This document shows, piece after piece, positions 1 through 9,524 of a stretch of 64,000 bases of DNA. The stretch is from Puniceibacterium confluentis (GTDB lineage: Bacteria; Pseudomonadota; Alphaproteobacteria; Rhodobacterales; Rhodobacteraceae), in NCBI RefSeq assembly GCF_007923445.1, contig NZ_VOJI01000008.1:62001-126000 (forward strand), read 5' to 3'. The notes below the pieces were generated by a model that saw nothing but the letters and a program-made list of their open reading frames with translations, was not told the origin of the DNA and searched no databases. Made by a program: the position numbers and the translations under genes. Within the stretch, counting starts at the first letter, position 1; every line of letters starts with the position of its first letter.

Positions 1-3000
1 GGCGTTGGACACGGTGACCACCCAATCGATGACATCGCCTTCGACAACGGTGCTGGCCACCGTGGCAGAACCGGCCCGGAGCGCTTGTTTGGTGATGGAC
101 AGGTCGCTTTGCTGCGGATCAAAGCCGAAGTTGCGTTCGACCGTGAAGCTGGCGGAATCCACAGTCACCCCGACCAGCGGATTGGAGGTGCCGATCTGCG
201 AGCCGGGCGGGAGGTCTGCATCGTTGACGTCCACTTCGACCCGGTACGTCGTCGCCGAGGGCAGGCCGACAAAGGCATAGGTGCCATCAGGTTGTGTGTC
301 GACACTGGTGATCAGGCTGTCGTCTCCCAGATCATTGGGCGTGCCATTGTCGGAATACAGGTCAACGCGGATACCACCGCCCAGATTGACCTCGTCGGCG
401 TCTCGTTCGTCCGAAGCGTTCTGGTCGATGTAGACATTGCCGCCGAACCCCGAAAGCGGCAGGGGTGTGCTTCCCCGGCACGACGCACCATCGCTGAAGC
501 CGCCTTCGTCGGGCCCGGTCGCAAGGAACTGGCGGTTGCCGGTGGTGGTGTCGATCAAATAGACCGCGTTGCTGTCCTGTTCGTAAGCGTACATGCGGCC
601 ATTTTCGTCAAAGAAGACGGCGGACCAGATGCCGGTATGAATCGCAGCGCCGAATTCGACAACGGTTGTCAGCCCCGCGATGCCGTCGTTGGCAAAGGCG
701 CGGAATACCCGACCGGTGTCTTCATTCACGCCGTAGATGAACCCGTCCAGCGGATTGATGGCAAAATCCGACACCGCGACAGGCTGGGACAGGGTCAACA
801 GGCCGGCGTCAACGGGCGCCGCCGGATCCGTCAGGTCCAGAAGCTGCCAGGTGGTGGCATCCACCTCGTAGACCAGTGTGCCGTTGCTCAGAATGTCACC
901 GGCATCCTCACCACGTTCAGCCGAGTTCGGGAAGTCGGGCATCAGGGTAAACTGACCGGTGCCATCCACCCGCCAGAGCTCGTCCTTGCCAGGACGAACG
1001 CCATAGATGTAGCCGTCCAGCAGATTGTAGCCCCATCCTGCATCCAGGCGGCGCGGGGCGGTGCCAAAGCTTTGCAAGGCCAGGGAATAACTGCCGCCCG
1101 CATCGGTGAACCGCATCTTGCGCAGTTCGGTCGGATCGTCGGCCAACAGGTACAGACCGCTGTCGCAGGACACCGGAGGCACGTCACCCGAAATCGTGGT
1201 CTGATAGTCTTCGACCTCGCCATCCAGGGCAACCGGCACCACACCCTCGGTGGAAGACCAGCGAAAGCGCGCAAAGGTCGGCGTCAGCACCGCGCCGGAA
1301 GGCACCGACACGTCAAAGCGGATCTCTCCGTTGAGGACGCCATCATTGTCACCGGCGCCGCCGTCCTGCACATTCGAGGCGATCTGGTCGGCCGCATCGA
1401 AGGTGCCGTTGCCGTCGAAGTCGATCCAGGCTTGCAGATAGGCGATCCCCCCCGTGAGGCCACCCGCGCCGCTGGTGACTTCGTTCACCGTCACGACGAT
1501 TTCCGTGGTGGCACCTGCAAACAGCTGGGGCAGGCTGACGCCGTCCTCGTCGTCATTGCCATCGAGATCATCGCCGGTGGCATCCGGTGACGCCTGGGAG
1601 GCTGCCTCGGGATCCGGAGGAATTGCGCCGAGATATGTGCCGGCCACGTCGACGTCGGCGATGACATGCAAGGGATCGCCATAGCTCGCAGGCGCATCAC
1701 CGCGATCGACCAGAGGCGCGGCCGCGATGTTGATCGCGAAATCCTCGACTTCGCCGTTCGGGGCGGCATCCGCCACGCCCAGAGCCGGGGCCGTCGACCA
1801 GCGAAAGCGCGCAAATGTCTGATCAAGCACCGCGTCGCCCGGAACAATCACCTCGAACTGGATCAACCCGTCGCCGGCCAGCTGATCCGCACCTGTGCCG
1901 TCATCCTGGAGATCGACCGCGATGGCTTCGGCCGTTGCCACCTCCATCACGTTGTTGCCGTTGAAATCAATCCACGCGGTCAGGTTGCCGTCCGCACCCT
2001 GGACCGTGGCTTCGATGGTGGCGAGAAACCCCTGAACCAGCGGCGGAATGGAAACCCCGTCGTCGTTGTCGGACCCGGCATCACCGGCATTGCCCGGACC
2101 GCTGTCGCCGGTCACGGTTTCGCCCAGCTGCACCGTCGTGCCGACATCCAGCGCGTGTATGGCATCGCCGTAAACCGAAGGCGCATCGGTAAAGTCGGCG
2201 CAGGCCTGAATGTCGGTCAGTTGCAGCGATCCGGCAAAATTGACACTGTTGTTCTGCCGGGGCGCATGACGGATGACGATCCGGTCGACCGGGGCGCCAA
2301 AGCCTACAAGAACGGCAAAGTTCTCTGCCAGTCCGACGGTGGAAAGGGTGCCGCTGCGCTCGCCCAACACCGACCCGTCGGCATTGGCCTCGCGCAGCAT
2401 CGGGGCCGAGATCGGCCCGTCCGCAATCGAGGGCTGCACGCGCAATCCGTCCCGTTCGCCATACACCGTGACGGATTCGTCGAGGTCCAGGCTTGTGACA
2501 TAGAACTCTACGGCGCTCATCGGGGTATCGAAATTGATATCAACCGTGGAGTACTGCTGAGTCAGCACCGGACCACCGCCGTATCCCGCCGCATAAAGCT
2601 GGTTCGACGTGCCGATTGCGCCCGGGCGCAGAAGCACCGAATTATCCGTCGCGGTCACCGTTCCAGCGATACCATAGCGTGAGAAGCTGGTGGTCAGGCC
2701 CAGGGCGGCCGGGCTGTCGGACGCCCAGTCAACCGCGGAAAAGCGGCTGCCATTGCAGACAGGCAGCGTCTCGGCCGGTACGGCCGTCACCGCGACGGTG
2801 ACGCTGTCGGTGTCGGCGCCGCCCTCGGCGCTTGAAATCGCGGTGTCGGCAGTGATGCTGCCGCCCGCAGCCGCGGCGACATAAGCGTCGAATTCGATGG
2901 CACCGCTGCCGAGCCCGCCAAGGGTTGCCATCGGCGCAAAGGAGAAGGTGCCTGCTCCAGGCGCTGTTGCAGGACGGATGTCCTCGCCGCTGATCACCCG

Positions 3001-4431
3001 AAAGTTCCCGGTTCCCGAGATCTCGGGCGGCAGGGTTGCGGTGGCCTGCACATTGGTCATCGGGCCAAGCGCGGTGTTCACATAGCTGACGCGGTAGGTG
3101 AGTGTTGCCCCCTGGGGAATGTCGCCACCCGTGTAGGGTGTGCCGTTCACCGCGCTGATGGTAATCGAGACAAACAGGTCATCCGGCCCGGCCGGCGAAA
3201 CGGTCGAGGTGCCCGCGACCCAATACCGCCAGGGATTATCGTTGCCCGAGGCAGCGCCTTCGGCGGAATCGCCGCCGTGACCTTCGGCGTTGAAATAGCC
3301 GATGGCGTCAAGGTCGGTGATCTTGACTTCCATCACCGCGTAGTAGGTTTCGCTCTGGGCGATACCGCCAAAGGCATAACGCACGGCATTTGTACCGGCC
3401 GGCAATACCGAGGCAGTGCTGTTGTTGAGCGCGAAGCCTTCCGAGGTTTGCGAACACACCTCGACTGTATTCACGCCCGGGTCCAGCACTTCGGGGAACA
3501 CCGACCCGGCGCCGGTTGCCGGACCGTCGGGACCGGCCAGAAGCGGGTCGTCCGCCCGGCACGACCCGGGATAGCTGATCCGGTTCCAGGGTCCGGTGAC
3601 GCCATACCGGTCCCAGTCGGTGCCGGACTCCGGCCCGGCCACCGGGCTGCCTGCGCGAAAGGGTGTCGCCCCGCGTCCACCGGTGATGGTTGTTTCCTCG
3701 CGCGTCGTGAACCCGTTCGGGTCGATGTTGCCGCCCGAGCCGAAGGCGTTGATCTGCACCGCGTCCCATTTGTTGTGGACGCGCGGAGTGCCGGTGCCGC
3801 CGACGCTGGGCCAGGGCGTGCCGTTGGTCGGGTTGACCAGATACCCGTTCTGCAATGTCGCAACATCCGAGCCGTTGGCGAACAGCGCGGTGTCCGACCG
3901 GGTCGAGTAGAAGATCCCGGTGTCGCCATAGATATACGCCAGTCCGGCATTGCAGGTGTCGATGGAATAACCAGCGGCGTCGCATTGCGAAGTGTCGGAA
4001 GGCGACCAGCCGTTGGCCGAAATGTCGAACGTTTGCTGGCCCTTGGGTCCCCAGCCCTTGGACACGCCCGAACCGGTGCTGGCACGGGCCGGGCGGGCAT
4101 CCACGGCTGTTCCTGTCGCATCGGTGATATAGGTGCTGACCACCTCGGTTCCGGCCGGCACATACAGCGTGGCATAGCCACCCGGGCCATCCAGGGTGCC
4201 GGCGGTGATCACCGGAAAATCGGCGATGACCCCGATGATGTCGCCTTCGGAGATCGGCGGCAGACCGGCGGCGACATTGTCCGCGATCTGCTGGCGGGAT
4301 GCCGGTGTCAGGGTGATGCCCCCGCCCCCGAGCCATGCCCCGTGGGCCAGCACCCCCACGGCAAGTCCGATCCAGATCAAAAGGCTGAGGATTGCTCTGA
4401 AACCACGGCGCCGCAGGACAGGGGTCAGCAT
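1..4431 (-). CDS. Giant secreted/surface repeat protein, 3' end outside window
   Basis: An uninterrupted frame of 1477 codons runs from an ATG at 4431 to the left edge, so the C-terminus is missing. A purine-rich GGAGAAAGAAG lies just upstream of the ATG. Residues about 7-30 are arginines followed by a hydrophobic stretch, a probable signal peptide or anchor. Visible modules are a DUF11-like beta domain near 410-520; two GEVED-type repeats near 748-910 and 914-1085, each with an AWIDF(N/D)GN motif (Trp about 820 and 1002) and an FARFRWS tail; a propeller-like region near 1090-1320 rich in DGYIYGV-type strands; an SdrD-B-like domain near 1330-1430 (GNVYIDQN, LGGGIRVDLY); and a DUF11 start near 1440 (LSITKQAL). 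Such proteins are usually exported adhesins or matrix proteins. No enzymatic motif was seen. The export route cannot be judged without the C-terminus. Confidence 0.9.
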   Translation of the reverse strand, partial: MLTPVLRRRGFRAILSLLIWIGLAVGVLAHGAWLGGGGITLTPASRQQIADNVAAGLPPISEGDIIGVIADFPVITAGTLDGPGGYATLYVPAGTEVVSTYITDATGTAVDARPARASTGSGVSKGWGPKGQQTFDISANGWSPSDTSQCDAAGYSIDTCNAGLAYIYGDTGIFYSTRSDTALFANGSDVATLQNGYLVNPTNGTPWPSVGGTGTPRVHNKWDAVQINAFGSGGNIDPNGFTTREETTITGGRGATPFRAGSPVAGPESGTDWDRYGVTGPWNRISYPGSCRADDPLLAGPDGPATGAGSVFPEVLDPGVNTVEVCSQTSEGFALNNSTASVLPAGTNAVRYAFGGIAQSETYYAVMEVKITDLDAIGYFNAEGHGGDSAEGAASGNDNPWRYWVAGTSTVSPAGPDDLFVSITISAVNGTPYTGGDIPQGATLTYRVSYVNTALGPMTNVQATATLPPEISGTGNFRVISGEDIRPATAPGAGTFSFAPMATLGGLGSGAIEFDAYVAAAAGGSITADTAISSAEGGADTDSVTVAVTAVPAETLPVCNGSRFSAVDWASDSPAALGLTTSFSRYGIAGTVTATDNSVLLRPGAIGTSNQLYAAGYGGGPVLTQQYSTVDINFDTPMSAVEFYVTSLDLDESVTVYGERDGLRVQPSIADGPISAPMLREANADGSVLGERSGTLSTVGLAENFAVLVGFGAPVDRIVIRHAPRQNNSVNFAGSLQLTDIQACADFTDAPSVYGDAIHALDVGTTVQLGETVTGDSGPGNAGDAGSDNDDGVSIPPLVQGFLATIEATVQGADGNLTAWIDFNGNNVMEVATAEAIAVDLQDDGTGADQLAGDGLIQFEVIVPGDAVLDQTFARFRWSTAPALGVADAAPNGEVEDFAINIAAAPLVDRGDAPASYGDPLHVIADVDVAGTYLGAIPPDPEAASQASPDATGDDLDGNDDEDGVSLPQLFAGATTEIVVTVNEVTSGAGGLTGGIAYLQAWIDFDGNGTFDAADQIASNVQDGGAGDNDGVLNGEIRFDVSVPSGAVLTPTFARFRWSSTEGVVPVALDGEVEDYQTTISGDVPPVSCDSGLYLLADDPTELRKMRFTDAGGSYSLALQSFGTAPRRLDAGWGYNLLDGYIYGVRPGKDELWRVDGTGQFTLMPDFPNSAERGEDAGDILSNGTLVYEVDATTWQLLDLTDPAAPVDAGLLTLSQPVAVSDFAINPLDGFIYGVNEDTGRVFRAFANDGIAGLTTVVEFGAAIHTGIWSAVFFDENGRMYAYEQDSNAVYLIDTTTGNRQFLATGPDEGGFSDGASCRGSTPLPLSGFGGNVYIDQNASDERDADEVNLGGGIRVDLYSDNGTPNDLGDDSLITSVDTQPDGTYAFVGLPSATTYRVEVDVNDADLPPGSQIGTSNPLVGVTVDSASFTVERNFGFDPQQSDLSITKQALRAGSATVASTVVEGDVIDWVVTVSNA

Positions 4432-4957
4432 AATCTTCTTTCTCCACAAAGTTGACAATCAATGTTCAGAGCACAGAGAAACCCTTCCCTATGCCTCGCA
4501 AACAAACCGCGCTCACCGTGCAGGATCTGATCCCGCAAGGTCATGACCTACCTAACGCAATGGAGCTTGCCGTCGGGAACGCGATAGCAGAGAGCGGCGA
4601 TACCGTAGGTCATGGCGGCGCCCCGATGGGTCACTGCCCTATCCTTTTGATCAGGGCCCCTGACCGAATGAGCAAAACCGGCGGGTAGGAGGTCGCTCCG
4701 AAAGGCTTTTGACCGGCAGGCATGATCGGATGCGCCGCATGTCCCCGTGCGTCGGGTGAGTGCGGAACTCTCTTGCTGCACTGCTGCTTTCGGATGCGGA
4801 CCCGGCCCGGATGGCGGGCGCTGTGATCCGCCGACAGGTTATTACGCCTGCGCCAAAGAAATTGGCCGTTGTCCCGGTGTTCTCCTACCTTGCCCCAAAG
4901 CCCTGCTGCGGACTGATCCGGCAACCGGGCTGTGCTGGACAGGGGACCAAAGACGCC
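4432..4957. other. Intergenic region between divergent genes
   Basis: About 525 bases separate the giant surface protein (leftward) from the amidohydrolase operon (rightward). It must hold both promoters, but I could not pick a convincing -35/-10 pair. Short frames here have no recognisable protein similarity or good ribosome-binding site, and I regard them as noise. Confidence 0.5.
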
Positions 4958-5827
4958 ATGCGAGAGATCATCGACATTCACCCACACGTCATTTCCCCGG
5001 ACACGGTGGCCTATCCGGTGAAACCGATTGGCGGCAACCAGTCGAAATGGTCAGAGGCCCACCCCACCAGCCACGAGGATCTGATCGCGGCGATGGACAT
5101 GGCCGGCGTGGCCCGGTCCGTGGTGGTGCAGGCCTCGACCGCCTATGGTCACGACAACCGATATCTGGCGGCAATGACACAGGCCTATCCGGACCGTGTG
5201 GCGGGGGTTTTTTCCGTCGACGCCATGGCCGGGGATGCCGTCGAGCGGATCCGCTACTGGGCCGGCCAGGGGCTGGTCGGGATGCGACTGTTCACCACCG
5301 GCACCACGATGCCGGGTCAGGCCGACTGGCTGGGGGATCCCGCCAGCTATCCGGCCTGGGATTACGCGTCCCGGACAGGGTTGCCGATCTGCGTGCAGAT
5401 GCAGCAGGCGGGCATTCCAAAGATCCGCGCCCTGCTGGACCGGTTCCCCGAAGCGGTTGTCATTCTCGATCACATGGCGCGCCCGGCACTGGACGATGGT
5501 GCGCCCTACGCCCGGACCCGGGCTTTGTGGGATCTGGCCGAATACCCCGGCGTGCACCTGAAGCTGACGATCCGCAATCTCGACGGCGCGCTCGAAGGCA
5601 ACTCGACCACGTCGGATTTCCTGGATCAGGTGATGGGCACCTATGGGTCGGCCCGGGTGGCCTGGGGGTCGAATTTCCCGGCTGCCGGAAAGACACTCAA
5701 AGAGCTGGCAGAGCGGGTGCAGACGGCGCTGGCGCCGCTGTCCGAGGCGGATCAGGCGATGATCCTGTCGGGCACCGCGAAAAAGCTCTATCCGGCGCTG
5801 ACCCGGATGGCGGGTCGTGCGGCATGA
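4958..5827 (+). CDS. Amidohydrolase-2 family lactonase (LigI-like)
   Basis: A 289-residue TIM-barrel metal-dependent hydrolase. The start carries the DIHPHV metal motif (residues about 6-11) and the middle carries ILDHMARP, typical of the COG3618 lactonases, which include 2-pyrone-4,6-dicarboxylate lactonase (LigI). Substrate is not certain; a lactone of an aromatic ring-cleavage product is a reasonable guess. The ATG at 4958 follows AGGGGA and gives an N-terminus that begins directly with the metal motif; the longer upstream frame adds no conserved sequence. It overlaps the next gene by four bases (ATGA), so the two are translationally coupled. Other amidohydrolase-2 activities, such as decarboxylation, are possible. 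Confidence 0.75.
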   Translation: MREIIDIHPHVISPDTVAYPVKPIGGNQSKWSEAHPTSHEDLIAAMDMAGVARSVVVQASTAYGHDNRYLAAMTQAYPDRVAGVFSVDAMAGDAVERIRYWAGQGLVGMRLFTTGTTMPGQADWLGDPASYPAWDYASRTGLPICVQMQQAGIPKIRALLDRFPEAVVILDHMARPALDDGAPYARTRALWDLAEYPGVHLKLTIRNLDGALEGNSTTSDFLDQVMGTYGSARVAWGSNFPAAGKTLKELAERVQTALAPLSEADQAMILSGTAKKLYPALTRMAGRAA

Positions 5828-6714
5828 GCACTGCTCTCAGTCTGGCGCTGGGACATCACCCCATCAGCCGCGCGGTCACGTCTGAACGTGCCTCCGCGCA
5901 GGGGCTGGAACTTGATGTCCGGCACATTGATCCGATCCACAATGCCTTTGCACCGATGATCCGCGAACAACGGTTCGATATCAGCGAACTGGCCATCGCT
6001 TCGGCGATGCAGGCGGTGGCCTATGACAAGCCCCTGGTTTTGCTGCCGGTGACGCTGGCGGCGCGGTATCAGCACAAGTGTCTGGTCTGCAATTCCGAGC
6101 GCGGCGCATTCAGCACCGACGCGCTGGTGGGCAAGCGGGTCGGCGTGCGGGCCTATACCCAGACAACCGGCGCCTGGGTGCGCACCATCCTGCAAACCGA
6201 ATACGGCATAGCGCCGCTGGACATGCACTGGGTCACGCAGATGGGGGCGCATGTCGAGGAATACCCTGAGCCCGCACATGTCGAGCGGGTCGGCAAGTCG
6301 GCCTCGCTCGTCGAGATGCTGCAAAATGGCGACATCGACGCCGCGATCTTTGGCAACGACCTGCCGGATCTGCCCTGGGTGGTGCCGGTGATCGCGGATC
6401 CCGAGGCAGCGGGGCGTGCCGCCCATGCCCGCACCGGCGTCGTGCCCATCAACCATGTCCTGACGGTCAGCGCCGATGTCGTGGCGCGGCGCCCCGAGGT
6501 TCTGACCGCGCTCATGGCCCTGTTCCGGGCCGCAAAGACCGCGACCGGCGATTCCCGCGAAATTGACCTCTATCCACTTGGTCTTGCGGCGATGCGGCCT
6601 TCGGTCGAAGTGTTTCTGGCGTCGGCCTACGACCAGAAACTCCTGCCCGACAGAATCAGCTTTGAAGAGCTGTTTGCCCCGGCGCGTCGGATTCTGGGTG
6701 AACTGGCGGACTAG
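5824..6714 (+). CDS. 4,5-dihydroxyphthalate decarboxylase (Pht5)-like, PBP2 fold
   Basis: 296 residues with no signal peptide. The middle motif (VGVRAYTQTTGAWVRTIL then EYGIAP) is characteristic of the Pht5 group, whose fold resembles periplasmic binding proteins. Known members decarboxylate 4,5-dihydroxyphthalate; many homologues are uncharacterised and may act on other aromatic acids or only bind ligand. It is coupled to the lactonase-like gene by an ATGA overlap. Its 3' end overlaps the convergent LysR gene by 59 bases. The pairing with an amidohydrolase and the neighbouring TctABC importer suggests a small aromatic- or cyclic-acid module. Confidence 0.7.
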   Translation: MSTALSLALGHHPISRAVTSERASAQGLELDVRHIDPIHNAFAPMIREQRFDISELAIASAMQAVAYDKPLVLLPVTLAARYQHKCLVCNSERGAFSTDALVGKRVGVRAYTQTTGAWVRTILQTEYGIAPLDMHWVTQMGAHVEEYPEPAHVERVGKSASLVEMLQNGDIDAAIFGNDLPDLPWVVPVIADPEAAGRAAHARTGVVPINHVLTVSADVVARRPEVLTALMALFRAAKTATGDSREIDLYPLGLAAMRPSVEVFLASAYDQKLLPDRISFEELFAPARRILGELAD

Positions 6715-7984
6715 CCTCCGGGCGCCGGGAAAATTCCGCCGCGCGGGCAAGTTCGGCGAGAAAGTACTGTTGCGGCCGGGTCGGCGCGCTTTTGACGCGG
6801 GCGGTGTAGCCGATGACACGCGTGGTGCTGGCCAGGGTTTCCGACAGCACCATCAGTTGTCCGTCTTCTTCCTCGTATTTGATCTGATGGCGCGAGATCA
6901 GGGCCAGGGTGTCGCTTTCCCGCAGGATCGCGCGCACCGCCATGTGTGAGGCGACCTCGTAAATCTGCGACGGCTTTTGTCCGCAGGCCGGAAAGATCAT
7001 TTCAAATTCACGCCGGGCGGGGGATCCTTCGCGCGGCGCGATCCAGGGAAATTTCAGAAACGCATCCAGCCCCGGGCGGGCGTGCCCGGCCAGCGGATGT
7101 CCGCTGCGCGCGACCACGCAGAGCCGGTCGCTGAACAGCGGCGTTTCGACAACATCCGGGGTTGGAGCGGGCTCGCGCAGGGTGCCGACAATGTAATCGA
7201 TGTCGCCGTCCCGCAGCGCCGCCAGCAAGGTTTCATATGCGCCTTCGACCATCTGCACCCGCACATCCGGAAAGGCCATGCCGGTTGCAATCAACGCTTT
7301 GGGGGTGATGTAGGTGCGCGCCATCGGCAGTGCTCCGACCGAAAGCCGTCCGCTGTGCAGTCCTGCCGCATCGTTGAGTTCGTCGCGCGCCAGTTCAAGT
7401 TCGCGCTGCGACAGCTTGGCCGCGCGGGCCAGAAGCGCACCGGCCTCCGACAGCCGCAACTGGTCGCCGTCCCGAAACATCAGACGCAGGCCCAGCCGCC
7501 GCTCGAGCGTGTTGAGGTTGCGGGCCATCGCGGCGACGGTGGTTCCGGTGATCTGCGCGGCGGCGTCCTGTGTCGGTGCCCGCGATATGGCCGAGAGCGC
7601 TTCGATCTGAACCGACTTGAGCAAAAGATCGGGGCTTTGTTCCGCCGTACCGTTCGGCATGTGAATCAGACCTGCGCGCAGGGCGTCAAACACCCGGGCA
7701 ACCCGGCGCAGCATGATCTCGCCGGCGTCGGTGGGGTACATCCCGGTCGGGTGACGGACAAAGAACGCGGCGCCAAAGGCTTTCTCCAGGCGCGCGATGG
7801 CCTGAGTGACAGCGGGCTGCGACAGGTTCATCTCGGCGCCGGCGCGGTTGACGCTGCGCAGGGCGCCGACATGCAGCAGCGCCTTGAGATGCCGCAGGTT
7901 GGGCAATTTTTCAAAAGGCTCGCGGGGGCCGTTGGTCATGGTGGCGGCGCCGCCTTCCGTGTGGGGATCGTTCTGGCGTGTCAT
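6656..7984 (-). CDS. LysR-type regulator with two tandem N-terminal HTH domains
   Basis: 442 residues, about 130 longer than a usual LysR protein. The first winged HTH lies near residues 30-90 (LSQPAVTQAIARLEKAFG). A second, more diverged copy lies near 127-190 (TTVAAMARNLNTLERRLG, then LSEAGALLARAAKL). The LysR substrate-binding domain follows from about 205 (GRLSVGALPMARTYITPKAL). The start could instead be the ATG at 7939, which drops 15 residues before the first HTH. It lies downstream of tctA-tctB-tctC on the same strand, separated from tctC by a 9-bp-stem hairpin, and probably controls that transporter and the convergent Pht5-like gene pair. A relative with the same architecture lies at 20199. 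Confidence 0.88.
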   Translation of the reverse strand: MTRQNDPHTEGGAATMTNGPREPFEKLPNLRHLKALLHVGALRSVNRAGAEMNLSQPAVTQAIARLEKAFGAAFFVRHPTGMYPTDAGEIMLRRVARVFDALRAGLIHMPNGTAEQSPDLLLKSVQIEALSAISRAPTQDAAAQITGTTVAAMARNLNTLERRLGLRLMFRDGDQLRLSEAGALLARAAKLSQRELELARDELNDAAGLHSGRLSVGALPMARTYITPKALIATGMAFPDVRVQMVEGAYETLLAALRDGDIDYIVGTLREPAPTPDVVETPLFSDRLCVVARSGHPLAGHARPGLDAFLKFPWIAPREGSPARREFEMIFPACGQKPSQIYEVASHMAVRAILRESDTLALISRHQIKYEEEDGQLMVLSETLASTTRVIGYTARVKSAPTRPQQYFLAELARAAEFSRRPEASPPVHPESDAPGQTALQS

Positions 7985-8003
7985 CCGGCGCAGTCTAGGG
8001 CAA

Positions 8004-8032
8004 GCTGCAGGGCGTAGGTAGACCCCTGCAGC
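8004..8032 (-). terminator. Hairpin after tctC
   Basis: A perfect inverted repeat GCTGCAGGG / CCCTGCAGC (9-bp stem, 11-base loop) lies between the end of tctC and the LysR start. There is no clear U-run, so it may be a transcript-stabilising hairpin or a weak terminator. Confidence 0.6.
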
Positions 8033-8044
8033 CTGCGCGCCGGA

Positions 8045-9010
8045 CTAGTTCGACTGTCCGATGATGTCCTTGTACTGCGTCAGCAGCGCCGTCTGGGACG
8101 TGATCAGCGCCTGCAGCGCATCTGCGTCCATCGGGTCGAGCGGCGATTCCGAGCTTTCGGACCATGAAACTAGCTCGGGATCGGCCAGCGCCTCGGAAAA
8201 GGCCGCGCTGATCCTGGCCGAAACGGCGCCATCGACGCCCGGCGGCAGCCCGAAGGCGCGCACCAGCCCGAGATTGGCCAGATCCGGATAGCCGGCGGCG
8301 CCAGCCTTTTCCGTGTCGGGAAAGGCGGTTACATCGCGTTCGGACATCAGCAGGATGCCCTTGAGGTCACCGCCGCTGTTGAACGACGCGGCGGTGGTGA
8401 TCGGCGTCACCGAAGCCATCGCGTCCCCCCGTACCACCCCGAGCAGCGCGTCGTTGTTGCCCGGATAGCCGGTGATCACCTGGCACTCCAGCCCGACTTC
8501 GCCGCACATGATACGGTTGGCCGCAAGACCGGAAGAGCCATAACCGGTAAAGGTGATGGTCTTGCCGGCCGCCTTGAGGTCGGCGATGGAGTTGTACGGC
8601 GAATCCTTTGCGACAACGATGATGTACTGGTTGAAGGCCATCGCCCCGAGCCAGCCGATCTTGTCCAGGTCATAGGGCGGGTTTTCGCCGTTCACCACCG
8701 GCTCGATGATGCCGGGGACATTGAAGATGGCCATGGTCTGACCGTCGGGGCGCGCCGCATAGGCTGCCTGAGCCCCCCGCATCCCGCCGCCGCCCGAGAT
8801 ATTCTTGGGCACGATCTGCACACCGATGTTTTCCCCCATCACCTTGGCCAGGATCCGGGCATAGGTGTCAAAGCCGCCGCCCGGGCTGGACGGGATGATG
8901 ACCTCGACATCGCCTTTGGGCCAGTCCTGTGCCGCTGCGGGCGTGCTCAGCAGCGCGGCACCCAGCATCGCCGCCGCCGTGGTCCGCATGATGTTGCGTT
9001 GGGATTGCAT
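8045..9010 (-). CDS. TTT transporter substrate-binding protein (TctC family)
   Basis: 321 residues. It starts MQSQRNIMRTTAAAMLGAAL, a signal peptide ending near STPAAAQ, followed by the Bug/TctC opening DVEVIIPSSPGGGFDTYARIL. These periplasmic proteins capture carboxylic acids and deliver them to TctAB. The ATG at 9010 is preceded by GGAGGAG, so the longer frame to 9067 is rejected. It is the third gene of tctA-tctB-tctC and is followed by a hairpin. The ligand is unknown; the adjoining enzymes suggest an aromatic-derived or cyclic acid. Confidence 0.9.
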   Translation of the reverse strand: MQSQRNIMRTTAAAMLGAALLSTPAAAQDWPKGDVEVIIPSSPGGGFDTYARILAKVMGENIGVQIVPKNISGGGGMRGAQAAYAARPDGQTMAIFNVPGIIEPVVNGENPPYDLDKIGWLGAMAFNQYIIVVAKDSPYNSIADLKAAGKTITFTGYGSSGLAANRIMCGEVGLECQVITGYPGNNDALLGVVRGDAMASVTPITTAASFNSGGDLKGILLMSERDVTAFPDTEKAGAAGYPDLANLGLVRAFGLPPGVDGAVSARISAAFSEALADPELVSWSESSESPLDPMDADALQALITSQTALLTQYKDIIGQSN

Positions 9011-9035
9011 CTGTTTCTCCTCCTCAGATGACGTG

Positions 9036-9524
9036 TCAGATGTAGCCGCCGAACAGCAGACCTTCAAAGATCGCGTAGCCCAGCAGGTATTCGAATGTGA
9101 TGTAAAGGCTTGCGGTCAGACCCAGGGCCATTGCCACACAGGGCAGCAGCGGCTTGCCGGCATAGAACCGCAGGTAGGCAAAGACATAGACCGGGATCGC
9201 CAGGTAAAAGCCAAAGAGCGTTGCCAGCGCCGTGAACGCCGCCATCCATGCGAAAGCGGCGATTTCCTTGGCAACCGGGGCGCTTTCGCCGCCCTGCCCC
9301 GGGCGCAGCATGGCGGCGCCGCCAAAGAAACGACGCAGCGCGAATGCGAGGCGGCCGTTGCCCTGACTGAGAAAGTCCAGCACCAGCAACACCAGTGTGA
9401 CGCCGGTCACCACCAGAGGCACAGCGCGGGTGTCCGTCTCGTAACCCAGCCCGGTGACCATGTAGATCAGGGCCAGCGCCGTCAGAACGGCGGTCGGTAC
9501 GATGGCTTGCAAATGGGTGTTCAT
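9036..9524 (-). CDS. TTT transporter small membrane subunit (TctB family)
   Basis: 162 residues with four hydrophobic segments. It is the small inner-membrane partner of TctA. The start overlaps the tctA stop by four bases (ATGA), and it ends 25 bases before tctC. Family assignment rests on size, topology and position; TctB sequences are poorly conserved. Confidence 0.85.
   Translation of the reverse strand: MNTHLQAIVPTAVLTALALIYMVTGLGYETDTRAVPLVVTGVTLVLLVLDFLSQGNGRLAFALRRFFGGAAMLRPGQGGESAPVAKEIAAFAWMAAFTALATLFGFYLAIPVYVFAYLRFYAGKPLLPCVAMALGLTASLYITFEYLLGYAIFEGLLFGGYI

Noticed and set aside
85-1590. 501-codon plus-strand frame
   Set aside because: Antisense to the giant surface protein, whose repeat motifs and continuous reading to base 1 are convincing.
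1400-2000. Repeated stretches in the surface-protein gene considered as a DNA repeat array
   Set aside because: The similarity is at protein level between two GEVED modules about 180 residues apart; it is not a CRISPR or short tandem repeat.
4452-4688. 78-codon plus-strand frame in the 4432-4957 gap
   Set aside because: No ribosome-binding site, no recognisable domain, low-complexity content; treated as noncoding.
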